DNA from: Orientallactaga sibirica
Lineage: Eukaryota; Chordata; Mammalia; Rodentia; Dipodidae
Direction: 5' to 3'
Length of the DNA stretch: 64,000 nt
Assembly (NCBI GenBank): GCA_036365145.1
Contig: JAEOAD010001944.1
Coordinates: 62,001-126,000 of the forward strand
Translations under genes and position numbers: made by a program
Shown here: piece by piece, positions 26,500-37,919 of the stretch
Layout of the letters: every line of letters begins with the position of its first letter
Position numbering within the stretch: the first letter of the stretch is position 1
Notes under the pieces: model-generated
Seen by the model: only the letters and a program-made list of their open reading frames with translations
Told to the model about the DNA's origin: nothing
Database searches by the model: none

Positions 26500-29400
26500 C
26501 GGTTCTAGGAATCAGTTGCTTTCCTACAAAGAAGGTTTAGTGCCGCAAGTTCAAACTTTTCTGGATAGTGTAGTCTAACATGATGTACAACTTACCTGTT
26601 TCTCTTCATATATAAAGTAGTTTTTTTCAAAAAACAAACATCTTCATTGCCGAACACTGTACTTTGTGAAATAAGGTAGTTCGGTTCTAGGAATCAGTTC
26701 CTTTCCTACGAAGAAGGTTTAGTGCAGCAAGTTCAAACTTTCCAAGTTAGTGTAATCTTATAAGATGTAAAACTTAGTAGTTTCACTTCATTTCTAAAGC
26801 AGTTTGTTTAGAAAACATACATCTTCATTGCCGAAAATGGTACTGTGTGAAATAAGCTAGTTCGGTTCTAGGAAACAGTTACTTTCCTACGAAGAAGGTT
26901 TAGTGCAGCATGTTCAACCTTTTATAGTTAGTGTAATCTAACAAGATGTACAACTTAGTAGTTTCACTTCATTTCTAAAGCAGTTTGTTTAGAAAGCATA
27001 TATCTTCATTCCCAAAAATTGTACTGTGTGAAATAAGTTAGTTCGGTTCTAGGAATCAGTTCCTTTCTTACGAAGAAGGTTTAGTGCAGCAACTTCAAAT
27101 ATTTCTAGATAATGTAAACTAAGAAGATGTACAAATTAGTAGTTTCGCTTCATTTCTAAAGCAATTGGTTTAGAAAACATAAATCTTCAAAGGTGAACAC
27201 TGTGCTGCGTGAAATAAGCTAGTTTGGTTCTCGGAATCAGTTGCTTTCCTACGAAGAAGGTTTAGTGCAGCAACTTCAAACCTTCCTTGTTTGTGTACTC
27301 TAACAAGATGTACAACTTACTAGTTTCGCTTCATTTCCAAAGTAGTTTGTTTAGAAAACAAACATCTTCATTGCCTAACACTGTACTGTGTGAAATAAGT
27401 TAGTTCGGTTCTAGGATTCAGTTGCTTTCCTACGAAGAAGGTTTAGTGCAGCAAGTTCAAACTTTTCTAGTTAGTGTAATCTAACAAGATGTACAATTTA
27501 GTAGTTTTACTTCATTTCTAAAGCAGTTTGTTTAGAAAACATACATCTTTATTGCCGAAAACTGTACTGTGTGAAATAAGTTAGTTCGGTTCTAGGAATC
27601 AGTTGCTGTCCTACGAAGAAGGTTTAGTGCAGCAAGTTCAAACATTTCTAGTTAGTGTAATCTAAGAAGATGTACAAATTAGTACTTTCGCTTCATTTCT
27701 AAAGCAGTTGGTTTAGGAAACGTACATCTTCATTGGCGAACACTGTGCTGTGTGAAATAACCTAGTTTGGTTGTAAGAATCAGTTGCTTTCCTACTAAGA
27801 AGGTTTAGTGCAGCAACTTCAAACCTTACTTGTTTGTGTAGTCTAACAAGATGTACAACTTATTAGTTTCGCTTCATTTCTAAAGTAGTTTGTTTAGAAA
27901 ACTAACATCTTCATTGCCGAACACTGTACTGTGTGAAATAAGCTAGTTCGGTTCTAGGAATCAGTTGCTTTCCTACGAAGAAGGTTTAGTGCAGCAAATT
28001 CAAACTTTTCTAGGTAGTGTAATCTAACAAGATGTACAACTTACTAGATTCGCTTCATATCTAAAGTAGTTTGTTTCAAAAACAAAGATCTTCATTGCCG
28101 AACACTGTACTGTGTGAAATAAGCTAGTTCGGTTCTAGGAATCAGTTGCTTTCCTACGAAGAAGGTTTAGTGCAACAAGTTCAAACTTTTCTAGTTAGTG
28201 TAATCTAACAAGATGTACAACTTAGTAGTTTCACTTCATTTCTAAAGCAGTTTGTTTAGAAAACAAACATCTTCATTGCCGAAAACTGTACTCTGTGAAA
28301 TAACAGTTCGGTTCTAGGAATCAGTTGCTTTCCTACGAAGAAGGTTTAGTGCAGCAACTTCAAACATTTCTAGTTAGTGTAATCTGAGAAGATGTACAAA
28401 TTAGTAGTTTCACTTCATTTCAAATGCAGTTGGTTTAGAAAAAATACATCTTCATTAGCGAACACTGTGCAGTGTGAAATAAGCTAGTTTGGTTCTAGGA
28501 ATCAGTTGCTTTCCTACAAAGAAGGTTTAGTGCAGCCACTTCAAACCTTCCTTGTTTGTGTAGTCTAACAACATGTACAACTTACTAGTTTCGCTTCATT
28601 TCTAAAGTAGTTTGTTTGGAAAACAAACATCTTCATTGCCGAACACTATAATGTGTGAAATAAGCTAGTTCGGTTCTTGGAATCAGTTGCTTTCCTACAA
28701 AGAAGGTTTAGTGCAGCAACTTCAAACTTTTCCAGTTAGTGTCATCTAACAAGATGTACATCTTACCTGTTTCTCTTCATATCTAAAGTGTTTTTACCAA
28801 AAACAAACATCTTCATTGCCGAACATTGTACTGTGTGAAATAACCTAGTTTGGTTCTAGGAATCAGTTGCTTTCCTACGAAGAAGGTTCAATGCATCAAG
28901 TTCAAACTTTCCTAGTTAGTGTAATCTAACAAGATGTACAACTTAGTAGTTTCACTTCATTTCTAAAGCAGTTTGTTTACAAAACATACATCTTCATTGC
29001 CGAGAAATGTACTGTGTGAAATAAGCTAGTTTGGTTCTAGGAATAAGTTGCTTTCCTACGAAGAAGGTTTAGTGCAGCAACTTCAAACATTTCTAGTTAG
29101 TGTAATCTAAGAAGATGTACAAATTAGTAGTTTCACTTCATTTCTAAAGCAGTTGGTTTAGAAAAAATACATCTTCTTTAGCGAACACTGAGCTGTGTGA
29201 AATAAGCTAGTTTGGTTCTAGGAATCAGTTGCTTTCCTACAAAGAAGGTTTAGTGCAGCATCTTCAAACCTTCCTTGTTTGTGTAGTCTAACAACATGTA
29301 TAACTTACTAGTTTCACTTCATTTCTAAAGTAGTTTGTTTGGAAAACAAACATCTTCATTGCCGAACACTATACTGTGTGAAATAAGCTAGTTCGGTTCT

Positions 29401-29753
29401 TGGAATCAGTTGCTTTCCTACAAAGAAGGTTTTGTGCAGCAACTTCAAACTTTTCCAGTTAGTGTCGTCTAACAAGATGTACATCTTACCTGTTTCTCTT
29501 CATATCTAAAGTGTTTTTTCCAAAACCAAAAATCTTCATTGCCGAACATTGTACTGTGTGAAATAACCTAGTTTGGTTCTAGGAATCATTTGCTTTCCTA
29601 CGAAGAAGGTTCAGTGCAACAAGTTCAAACTTTCCTAGTTAGTGTAATCTAACAAGATGTACAACTTAGTAATTTCACTTCATTTCTAAAGCAGTTTGTT
29701 TACAAAACATACATCTTCATTGTCGAGAAATGTACTGTGTGAAATAAGCTAGT
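26500..29753. repeat. Diverged satellite subfamily ('variant C'), 18 monomers
   Basis: The same 181-bp register continues, but every monomer carries a different set of diagnostic bases: TTCGGTTCTAGGAATCAG instead of TTCTGTTCTCGGAATGAG, CGAAGAAGGTTTAGTG instead of CGAAGAATCTTCAGTG, CTAGTTAGTGTAATC instead of CTAGTTTGTGTAATC, TCTAAAGCAGTTTG, and CATCTTCATTG instead of CACCTTCATTG. The block is about 3,254 bp, which is 18 monomers. Both edges fall inside the conserved AATAAGCTAGTT segment. Some monomers carry a TTACCTGTTTCTCTTCATAT variant. Confidence 0.93.
28118..29753. repeat. Higher-order repeat (about 723 bp, 4 monomers) inside variant C
   Basis: Copies run approximately 28,118-28,840 and 28,841-29,563, with a partial third to 29,753. 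Linked variants at an offset of about 723 bp include AACCTAGTTTGGTTCTAGG (28,842 and 29,565), AAAATACATCTTC, GTTTGTTTGGAAAACAAAC, TTCCAGTTAGTGTC and the TTACCTGTTTCTC monomer. An earlier spacing of 543 bp between similar GCAGTTGGTTTAG monomers (about 27,165 and 27,705) shows a three-monomer version as well. Confidence 0.78.
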
Positions 29754-32038
29754 TCTGATCTCGGAATGAGTTGCTTTCTTGAGAAGAATCTTCAGTGAAG
29801 CAAGATCAAACTTTCCTAGTTTGTGTAATCTAACAAGATGTTCAACTTAATAGATTAGCTTCATTTCTAACGCAGTTTCTTTAGAAAACAAACACCTTCA
29901 TTGCCGAACACTGTACTGTGTGAAATAAGCTAGTTCTGTTCTCATAATGAGTTGCTTTCTTAAGAAGAATCTTCAGTGCAGCAAGATCCAACTTTCCTAG
30001 TTTGTGTAATCTGACAAGATGTACAACTTAATAGATTAGCTTCATTTCTAACGTAGTTTCTTTAGAAAACAAACACCTTCATTGCCGAACACTGTACTGT
30101 TTGAAATAAGGTAGTTCTGTTCACGGAATGAGTTGCTTTCTTAAGAAGAATCTTCAGTGAAGCAAGATCAAACTTTCCTAGTTTGTGTAATCTAACAAGA
30201 TGTACAACTTAATAGATTAGCTTCATTTCTAATGTAGTTTCTTTAGAAAACAAACACCTTCATTGCCGAACACTGTACTCTGTGAAATAAGCTAGTTCTG
30301 TTCTCGGAATGAGTTGCTTTCTTAAGAACAATTTTCAGTGAAGCAAGATCAAACTTTCCTAGTTTGTGTAATCTAACAAGATGTACAACTTAATAGATTA
30401 GCTTCATTTCTAATGTAGTTTCTTTAGAAAACAAACAACTTCATTGCCAAACACTGTACTGTGTGAAATAAGCTAGTTTTGTTGTCAGAACGAGTTCCTT
30501 TCTTATGAAGAATCTGCAGTGCAGCAAGTCCAAACTTTCCTAATTTGTTACATTAACAAGTTGGACAACATAGTATATTCTCCTCATTTCCACCATACTT
30601 TGTTCAGAAAACAAACGCCTTTTTTGCCGAACACTGTACTGTGTTAAATAAGCTACCTCTGTTCTCAGAAGGAGTTGCTTTCTTAGGAAGAATCTTCAGT
30701 GAAGCAAGATCAAACTTTCCTAGTTTGTGTAATCTAACAAGATATACAACTTAATGGATTAGCTTCATTTCCAGCGTAGTTTCTTTAGAAAACAAACACC
30801 TTCATTGCCAAACACAGTAGTGCATGAAATAAGCTAGTTCTGTTCTTAGAAAGAGTTGCTTTCGTAAGAAGATTCTTCAGTGCAGCAAGATCAAACATTC
30901 CTGGTTTGTGTAATCAAACAAGATGTACAACTTAATAGGTTAGATTCATTTCTTACCTTGTTTGTTTAGAAAAGTAACACCGTCATTGCCAAATACTGTA
31001 TTGTGTGAAATAAGCTAGTTCTGTTCTGGGGATGTGTTGCTTTCTTAAGAAGAATCTTCAGTGCAGCAAGATCAAACGTTCCTAGTTCGTGTAATTTAAC
31101 AAGTTAGACAACCTAGTACATTTGACTTATTTCCAACATACTTTGTTTAGAAAACAAACCCTTCATTGCCGAAAATTGTACTGTGTGAAATAAGCTGGTT
31201 CTTTTCTCGGCATGAGTTGCTCTCTTAAGAAGAATCTTCAGTGAAGCAAGATCAAACTTTCCTAGTTTCTGTAATCTAACAAGATGTACAACTTAATATA
31301 TTAGCTTCATTTCTAACGCAGTTTCTTTAGAAAACAAACACCTTCATTTTCAAACACTGTACTTTGTGAAATAAGCTAGTTCTGTTCTCGGAATGAGTTG
31401 CTTTCTTACGAAGAATCTTCAGTGAAGCAAGATCAAACTTTCCTAGATGGGTAATCTAACAAAGTTTACAACCTAATCGATTAGCTTCATTTCTAACGTA
31501 CTTTCTTTAGAATACAAACACCTTCATTGCCGAATACTGTACTGTGTGAAATAAGCTAGTTCTGTTCTCGGAATGAGTTGCTTTTCACGAAGGATCTTTA
31601 GTGCAGCAAGATCAAATTTTCCTAGTTTTTGTAATTTAACAAGTTTGACAACTTAGTACATTCACCTCATTTCCAACATACTTTGTTTAGAAAACAAACA
31701 CCTTCATTGCCGAACACTGTACTGTGTGAAATTAGCTAGTTCTGTTCTCGGAATGAGCGGCTTTCTTAAGAAGAATCTTCAGTGAAGCAAGATCAAAATT
31801 TCCTAGTTTGTGTAATCTAACAACATGTACAACTTAATAGATTAGCTTCATTTCCAACATAGTTTCTTTAGTAAACAACAACTTCATTGCAGAACACTGT
31901 ACTGTGTGAAATAAGCTAGTTCTGTTCTCGGAAAGAGTTGCTTTCTTCCGAAGAATCTTCTGTGAAGCAGGATCAAACTTTCCTAGTTTGTGTAATCTAA
32001 CAAGATGTACAACTTAATGGATTAGCTTCATTTCCAAC
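29754..32038. repeat. 181-bp satellite, main family, block 2
   Basis: The main family resumes inside one monomer at AAGCTAGTTCTGATCTCGG and continues for about 12.6 monomers until it is broken by an LTR element. Mostly type A monomers are present. The last monomer is split at TTCCAAC, which is the left target-site copy of that element. No gene is seen. Confidence 0.95.
32034..32038. repeat. Left target-site duplication CCAAC
   Basis: CCAAC lies immediately left of the LTR's TGTGGTAG start and is repeated immediately right of the second LTR at 34,052-34,056, after which the satellite resumes in register (CCAACGTAGTTTC). Five base pairs is the duplication size typical of ERVL/MaLR integration. 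Confidence 0.9.
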
Positions 32039-32436
32039 TGTGGTAGTTTGAATATATGTCCCCCAATATATTCAGTGGTTTTTTTTTTAGTTATAGTTTG
32101 CATCTGCAATCACCTTGCTAGATGCAAGGTCACTGGGGGCCCCGGTCTTAAGGTGTGGTAATGGTTTGAGATTCCATTGTAAAGATATGCAAATGTGCCT
32201 AGCAGGAGTTCCTGAAGTGTGCTGTGTGACCTTTTGGCTGTAGTTTTGCTCTGTGTGCTGTGGTGGCTGGTTGGTTTTTCTCTCTCTCTCTGCTTGGCCC
32301 TGTGGAGAGCAGGCTGCTTCTCTTGCCATTATGGAACTTCCCCTGGATCTGTAAGCTTCAATAAATAATATCCCTTCCTCCATAACTGTGCCTGGTCTGG
32401 AAGTTCATCTCAGCGAACCTGAAGCTGTCTGCTACA
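32039..32436 (+). repeat. 5' LTR of MaLR element 1
   Basis: The repeat is 398 bp. A (CT)n run precedes GCTTGGCCCTGTGG, and a polyadenylation signal AATAAA is at 32,360-32,365 near the 3' end, as is normal for LTR R/U5 regions. Differences from the 3' LTR are at the T-run near 32,077, GATGCAAGG vs GAGGCAAGG, TTAAGGTG vs TTAATGTG, and CAGGCTGC vs CAGGCCGC. Short open frames inside it on either strand are not conserved as genes. Confidence 0.92.
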
Positions 32437-32442
32437 GTAAAG

Positions 32443-32459
32443 TGGTACCAGAAGTGCGG
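32443..32459 (+). promoter_or_regulatory. Primer binding site, tRNA-Leu-like
   Basis: TGGTACCAGAAGTGCGG begins six bases after the 5' LTR. From memory, the 3' end of a leucine tRNA (UAA anticodon class) would pair with TGGTACCAGGAGTGG, so this site matches with a few changes. Leucine-tRNA priming is what gives the ERVL group its name. The same GTAAAG spacer plus TGGTACC is seen in element 2. Confidence 0.7.
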
Positions 32460-33633
32460 GGTGAGATGAACCTGACCGTGTGGATATTCATCTTTTGGAA
32501 CTTTTGTTTTGGAGGAATGGGCATGGACTTGGTGCTTGCAACTGAAGATGCCTTCTGGAGTGGTAAGCCAAGTTTTATGGACTATTCTGATGAGAGTTTG
32601 AGAATGCTAAGTGCAGACAGTATTGAACTTCGAGGCTTGGCTTATGAGCTTTCTAAGGGGAAGGAAAGACTGCAGAGGACTTTGTTGGAACTGGGCTACT
32701 GGCATAAGGGATGGCTACGTTCTGCTATCCAGGCCCAGAAAGTTTGATCAAACTTAAATTTGTAATGGACTGATGTGCTTGGCTGAAGATATTGGACTGA
32801 GATTTTAAGATTTAAGTTGGAAAACCTGAAGCAAGTTAAAAGTAGAGGCACTGAGACTGGTTTAGCTGCTATTGTCAAACACATTAGCAATCTTAAGGAA
32901 GGTGGAAGGAAGGTGGTCCGACTTGATTTACATTAAAACAATGGAGAGGATGCCTGAGGAAAGACTGTTAGAAATGCAAACTCTTTGGAAAGAGTTGACT
33001 GGAGAAGGAACCTGCTTTTCAAGGCTAGGGTTTATTTTGTCCCTGGATTAAGAATATGGCTGTGTCCTGCACACCTGGTATTGGTTTTGGAAGCATGAAA
33101 AATGCATGGAGTGGTCATGAATTGCACACGGTTCCAGGAGCCACTGCTGAGATGCAGCATGAGGCAGGGCATGAAGACCCTCAGGAATAGGCTGCAAGAG
33201 CCTTTGGAAGATGGACCGTGGTTTGCATGGAGACCTGAAGATGTTTTGGATATACCAGGACTGTGCAAAAAGGGCTACCATGGAGTGCAGTGTTGGCATG
33301 GGATGAAAGTTTTCCCTGGCGACTCTGCCCAGCTGGAGGGGCAGAATTGGAAAACCTGGAGACTATCCATCTCTGGTTATATTGAACTTGAACTGCAGAA
33401 GTTTGATGACTGCTAATGATAGTTGAGTTTGCATTATTCTAGTCTCTCTTTGCCTTATACCAGTTAAAAATGTTTACTCTGTGCCTTTACATGTTGAAAG
33501 TATTTAACTTGTTTGATTTTACAGGACTCACTATCTTAAGTTGGTCAAGACTGTGAGAACCTTTGAAATTGGACTGAGTACAATTTACAATGTGTGATAG
33601 TTATAAATCTATTGGGGGCCAGGAGCTAAATAT

Positions 33634-33653
33634 ATTGGGGGCCAGGGGCAGAA
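33634..33653 (+). promoter_or_regulatory. Polypurine tract of MaLR element 1
   Basis: ATTGGGGGCCAGGGGCAGAA directly abuts the TGTGG start of the 3' LTR, where plus-strand synthesis is primed. A near copy, ATTGGGGGCCAGGAGCTAAA, lies 23 bp upstream at 33,611-33,630, so the tract appears tandemly duplicated. Confidence 0.78.
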
Positions 33654-34051
33654 TGTGGTAGTTTGAATATATGTCCCCCAATATATTCAGTGTTTTTTTT
33701 TTTAGTTATAGTTTGCATCTGCAATCACCTTGCTAGAGGCAAGGTCACTGGGGGCCCCGGTCTTAATGTGTGGTAATGGTTTGAGATTCCATTGTAAAGA
33801 TATGCAAATGTGCCTAGCAGGAGTTCCTGAAGTGTGCTGTGTGACCTTTTGGCTGTAGTTTTGCTCTGTGTGCTGTGGTGGCTGGTTGGTTTTTCTCTCT
33901 CTCTCTGCTTGGCCCTGTGGAGAGCAGGCCGCTTCTCTTGCCATTATGGAACTTCCCCTGGATCTGTAAGCTTCAATAAATAATATCCCTTCCTCCATAA
34001 CTGTGCCTGGTCTGGAAGTTCATCTCAGCGAACCTGAAGCTGTCTGCTACA
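33654..34051 (+). repeat. 3' LTR of MaLR element 1
   Basis: The repeat is 398 bp, exactly the length of the 5' LTR and about 99% identical to it by eye. It carries the same AATAAA signal and the same ends. It is followed at once by CCAAC (34,052-34,056) and by satellite in register. Confidence 0.92.
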
Positions 34052-37000
34052 CCAACGTAGTTTCTTTACAAAACAAACACCTTCATTGTTGAACACAGTA
34101 GTGTGTGAAATAAGCTAGTTCTGTTCTCCGAAGGAGTTGCTTTCTTACGAAGAGTCTTCAGTGCAGCAAGATCATACTTTCCTGGTTTGTTTAATCTAAC
34201 AAGATGTACAACTTAATAGGTTAGATTCATTTCTTACCTTGTTTGTTTAGAAAACAAACACCGTCATTCACAAATACTGTACTGTGTGAAATAAGCTAGT
34301 TCTGTTCTTGGAATGAGTTGCTTTCGTAAGAAGAATCTTCAGTGAAGCAAGATCAAACTTTTCTAGTTTGTGTAATCTAAGAAGATGTACAACATCATAG
34401 GTTAGATTCATTTCTAACGTAGTTTGTTTAGAAAAAAAACACCTTCATTGCCAAACACTGTACTGTGTGAAATAAGCTAGTTCTATTCTCGGAATGAGTT
34501 GCTTTCTTAAGAAGAATCTTCAGTGAAGCAAGATCAAACTTTCCTAGTTTGTGTAATCTAACAAGATGTACACCTTAATAGATTAGCTTCATTTCTAATG
34601 TAGTTTCTTTAGAAAACAAACAAGTTCATTGCAGAACACTGTACTGTGTGAAATAAGCTAGTTCGGTTCTCGGAATGAGTTGTTTTCTTATGAAGAATCT
34701 TCACTGCAGCAAGATCAAACTTTCCTAGTTCGTGAAATTTAACAAGTTGGACAACTTAGTACATTTGCATCATTTCCAACATACTTTGTTTAGAAAACAA
34801 ACCCTTCATTGCCAAACACTGTACTGTGTGAAATAAGCTAGTTCTTTTCTCAGCATGAGTTGCTTTCTTAAGAAGAATCTTCAGTGAATCAAGATCAAAC
34901 TTTCCTAGTTTCTGTAATCTAACAAGATGTACAACTTAATAGATTATCTTCATTTCTAACGTAGTTTCTTTAGAAAACAAACACCTTCAATGTGGATCAC
35001 TGTACTGTGTGAGATAAGCTAGTTCTGTTCTCGGAATGAGTTGCTTTCTTACGAAGAATCTTCAGTTTAGCAAGATCAAACTGCCCTAGTTTGTTTAATT
35101 TAACAAGTTGGACAACTTAGTACATTCACCTCATTTCCAACATACTTTGTTTAGAAAACAAACACCTTCATTGCCAAGCCCTGTATTGTATGAAATAAGG
35201 TAGTTCTGTTCTCGGAATGAGTTGCTTTCTTAAGAAGAATCTTCAGTGAAGCAAGATCAAACTTTCCTAGTTTGTGTAATCTAACAAGATGTACAAATTA
35301 ATAGATTAGCTTCCTTTCAAACCTAGTTTCTTTAGAAAACAAACACCTTTATTGCTGAACACTGTACTTTGTGAAATAAGCTAGTTCTGTTCTCGGAATG
35401 AGTTGCTTTCTTACAAATAATCTTCAGTGAATCAAGATCAAACTTTCCTAGTTTGTGTAATCTAACACGGTTTACAACTTAATAGATTAGCTTCATTTCT
35501 AAAGTACTTTCTTTAGAAAACAAACACCTTCATTGCTGAACACTGTACTGTGTGAAATAAGCTAGTTCTGTTCTCAGAATGAGTTGCTTTCTTAAGAAGA
35601 ATCTTCAGTGAAGCAAGATCAAAATTTCCTAGTATTTGTAATCTAACAAGATGTACAACTTAATAGATTAGCTTCATTTCCATCGTAGTTTCTTTAGTAA
35701 ACAACTCCTTCATTGCAGAACACTGTACTGTGTGATATAAGCTAGTTCTGTTCTCGGAATGAGTTGCTTTCTTAAGAAAAATCTTCAGTGAAGCAAGATC
35801 AAACTTTACTAGTTTATGTAATCTAACAAGATGTACAACTTAATAGATTAGCTTCATTTCTAACGTAGTTTGTTTAGAAAACAAACACCTTCATTGCCGA
35901 ACACTGTACTGTGTGAAATAAGCTAGTTCGGTTCTCGGAATGAGTTGCTTTCTTAAGAAGAATCTTCAGTGAAGCAAGATCAAACTTTCCTAGTTTGTGT
36001 AATCTAACAAGATGTACAACTTAATAGATTAGCTTCATTTCTAATGGAGTTTCTTTAGAAAACAAACACCTTCATTGCCGAACACTGTACTGTGTGAAAT
36101 AAGCTTTTTCTGTTCTCGGAACGAGTTGCTTTCTTAAGAAGAATCTTCAGTGCAGCAAGATCAAACTTTCCTAATTTGTGTAATTTAACAAGTTGGACAA
36201 CTTAGTACATTCGCCTCATTTCCAAAATACTTTGTTTAGAAAACAAACACATTCATTTTCGAACACTGTACTGTGTGAAATAAGCTAGTTCTGTTCTCGG
36301 CATGAGTTGCTTGCTTAAGAAGAATCTTCAGTGAAGCTAGATCAAACTTTCCTAGTTTGTGTAATCTAACAAGATGTACAACTTAATAGATTAGCTTCAT
36401 TTCTAATGTAGTTTCTTTAGAAAACAAACACCTTCATTGTCAAACACTGTACTGTGTGAAATAAGCTAGTTCTGTTCTCAGAATGAGTTGCTTTCTTAAG
36501 GAGAATCTTCAGTGAAGCAAGATCAAACTTTCCTAGTTTGTGTAATCTAACAAGATGTACAACTTAATAGATTAGCTTCATTTCCAACGTAGTTTCTTTA
36601 GAAAACAAACACCTTCATTGTCGAACACTGTACTGTGTGAAATAAGCTAGTTCTGTTCTCTGAATGAGTTGCTTTCTTACGAAGTATCTTCAGTGAAGCA
36701 AGATCAAACTTTCCTAGTTTGTGTAATCTAACAAGATGTACAACTTTATAAATTAGCTTCATTTCCAACGTAGTTTCTTTAGAAAACAAAAACCTTCATT
36801 GTCGAACACTATACTGTGTGAAATAAGCTAGTTTTGTTCTCGGAATGAGTTGCTTTCTTACGAGGAATCTTCAGTGCAGCAAGATCAAACTTTCCTAATT
36901 TGTGTAATTTAACAAGTTGGACAACTTAGTACATTCACCTCTTTTTCAACATATTTTGTTTAGAAAACAAACGCCTTTATTGCCGAACACTGTACTGTGT

Positions 37001-37919
37001 GAAATAAGCTAGTTCTGTTCTGGGAATGAGTTGCTTTCTTAAGAATAATCTTCAGTGAAGCAAGATCAAACTTTCCTAGTTTGTGTAATCTAACAAGATG
37101 TACAACTTTATAGATTAGCTTCATTTCCAACGTAGTTTCTTTAGAAAACAAACACCTTCATTGTCGAACACTGTACTGTGTGAAATAAGCTAGTTTTGTT
37201 CTCGAAATGAGTTGCTTTCTTACGAGGAATCTTCAGTGCAGCAAGATCAAACTTTCCTAATTTGTGTAATTTAACAAGTTGGACAACTTAGTACATTCAC
37301 CTCATTTTCAACATATTTTGTTTAGAAAACAAACGCCTTTATTGCCGAACACTGTACTGTGTGAAATAAGCTAGTTCTGTTCTGGGAATGAGTTGCTTTC
37401 TTAAGAAGAATCTTCAGTGAAGCAAGATCAAACTTTCCTAGTTTGTGTAATCTAACAAGATGTACAACTTCGTAGGTTAGCTTCATTTCTAACCTTTTTT
37501 ATTTAGAAAACAAACACCGTCATTGCCAAATAATGTACTTGGTGAATACGCCAGTTCTCTTCTCCAAACGAGATGGTTTCTTGCAAAGAGTGTTCAGTAC
37601 AGCAAGATCAAACTTTCCAAGGTTGTGTAATCTAACAAGATGTGCAACTTAATAGATTAGCTTCATTTCTGATGTAGTTTCTTTAGAAACCAAACACCTT
37701 CATTGTTGAACACTGTACTGTGTGAAATAAGCTAGTTCTGTTCTTGGAATGAGTTGCTTTCTTAAGAAGAATCTTCAGTGAAGCAAGATCAAACTTTCCT
37801 AGTTTGTGTAATCTAACAAGTTGTACAACTTAATAGATTATCTTCATTTCTAAGGTAGTTTCTTTACAAAACAAACACCTTCCTTGCCAAACACTGTACT
37901 GTGTGAAATAAGCTACTTC
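34052..37919. repeat. 181-bp satellite, main family, block 3
   Basis: About 21 monomers lie between MaLR element 1 and the first L1 copy. Most are type A, with type B monomers near 34,740, 35,100, 36,185, 36,910 and 37,270. The block ends at AATAAGCTACTTC, where the L1 begins with a T-run. No gene is seen. Confidence 0.95.
36741..37464. repeat. Two tandem copies of a 362-bp dimer
   Basis: Positions 36,741-37,102 and 37,103-37,464 share linked rare variants at an offset of 362 bp: CAACTTTATA, GCTAGTTTTGTTCTCG, TTACGAGGAATC, CCTAATTTGTG, CAACATATTTTG, AAACGCCTTTATTGCC and TTCTGGGAATGAG. Each unit is one type A plus one type B monomer. Confidence 0.85.

Larger units (their letters stand above)
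32437..33653 (+). mobile_element. Internal region of MaLR element 1, no intact gene
   Basis: The region is 1.2 kb of unique sequence between the LTRs. It contains an open frame at 32,388-32,747 (119 codons, starting inside the LTR) and another at 33,102-33,416 (104 codons). I recognise no retroviral domain in either, and no protease or reverse-transcriptase motif is present. MaLR internal regions are known to be non-coding relics of a gag-like segment, so these frames are best treated as chance or vestigial. The region ends in a purine-rich tract. Confidence 0.85.
32039..34051 (+). mobile_element. Full-length non-coding ERVL-MaLR-type LTR element 1
   Basis: The element is two direct 398-bp LTRs flanking a 1,217-bp internal region, all inserted in satellite with a CCAAC duplication. 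Each LTR starts TGTGGTAGTTTGAATA and ends CTGCTACA, giving the usual TG...CA ends. The start and the short, non-coding internal part suit the rodent MaLR group (ORR1/MT-like), whose members move with proteins supplied by ERVL-type elements. I see no gag, protease, polymerase or env. The two LTRs differ at only about four positions (about 1%), so the insertion is recent. A tRNA-Leu-like primer site and a purine tract are both in place. Confidence 0.92.

Noticed and set aside
32388..33416. 119- and 104-codon frames in MaLR element 1 as new genes
   Set aside because: The first begins inside an LTR, neither has a recognisable domain, and MaLR internal regions are known to be non-coding relics.
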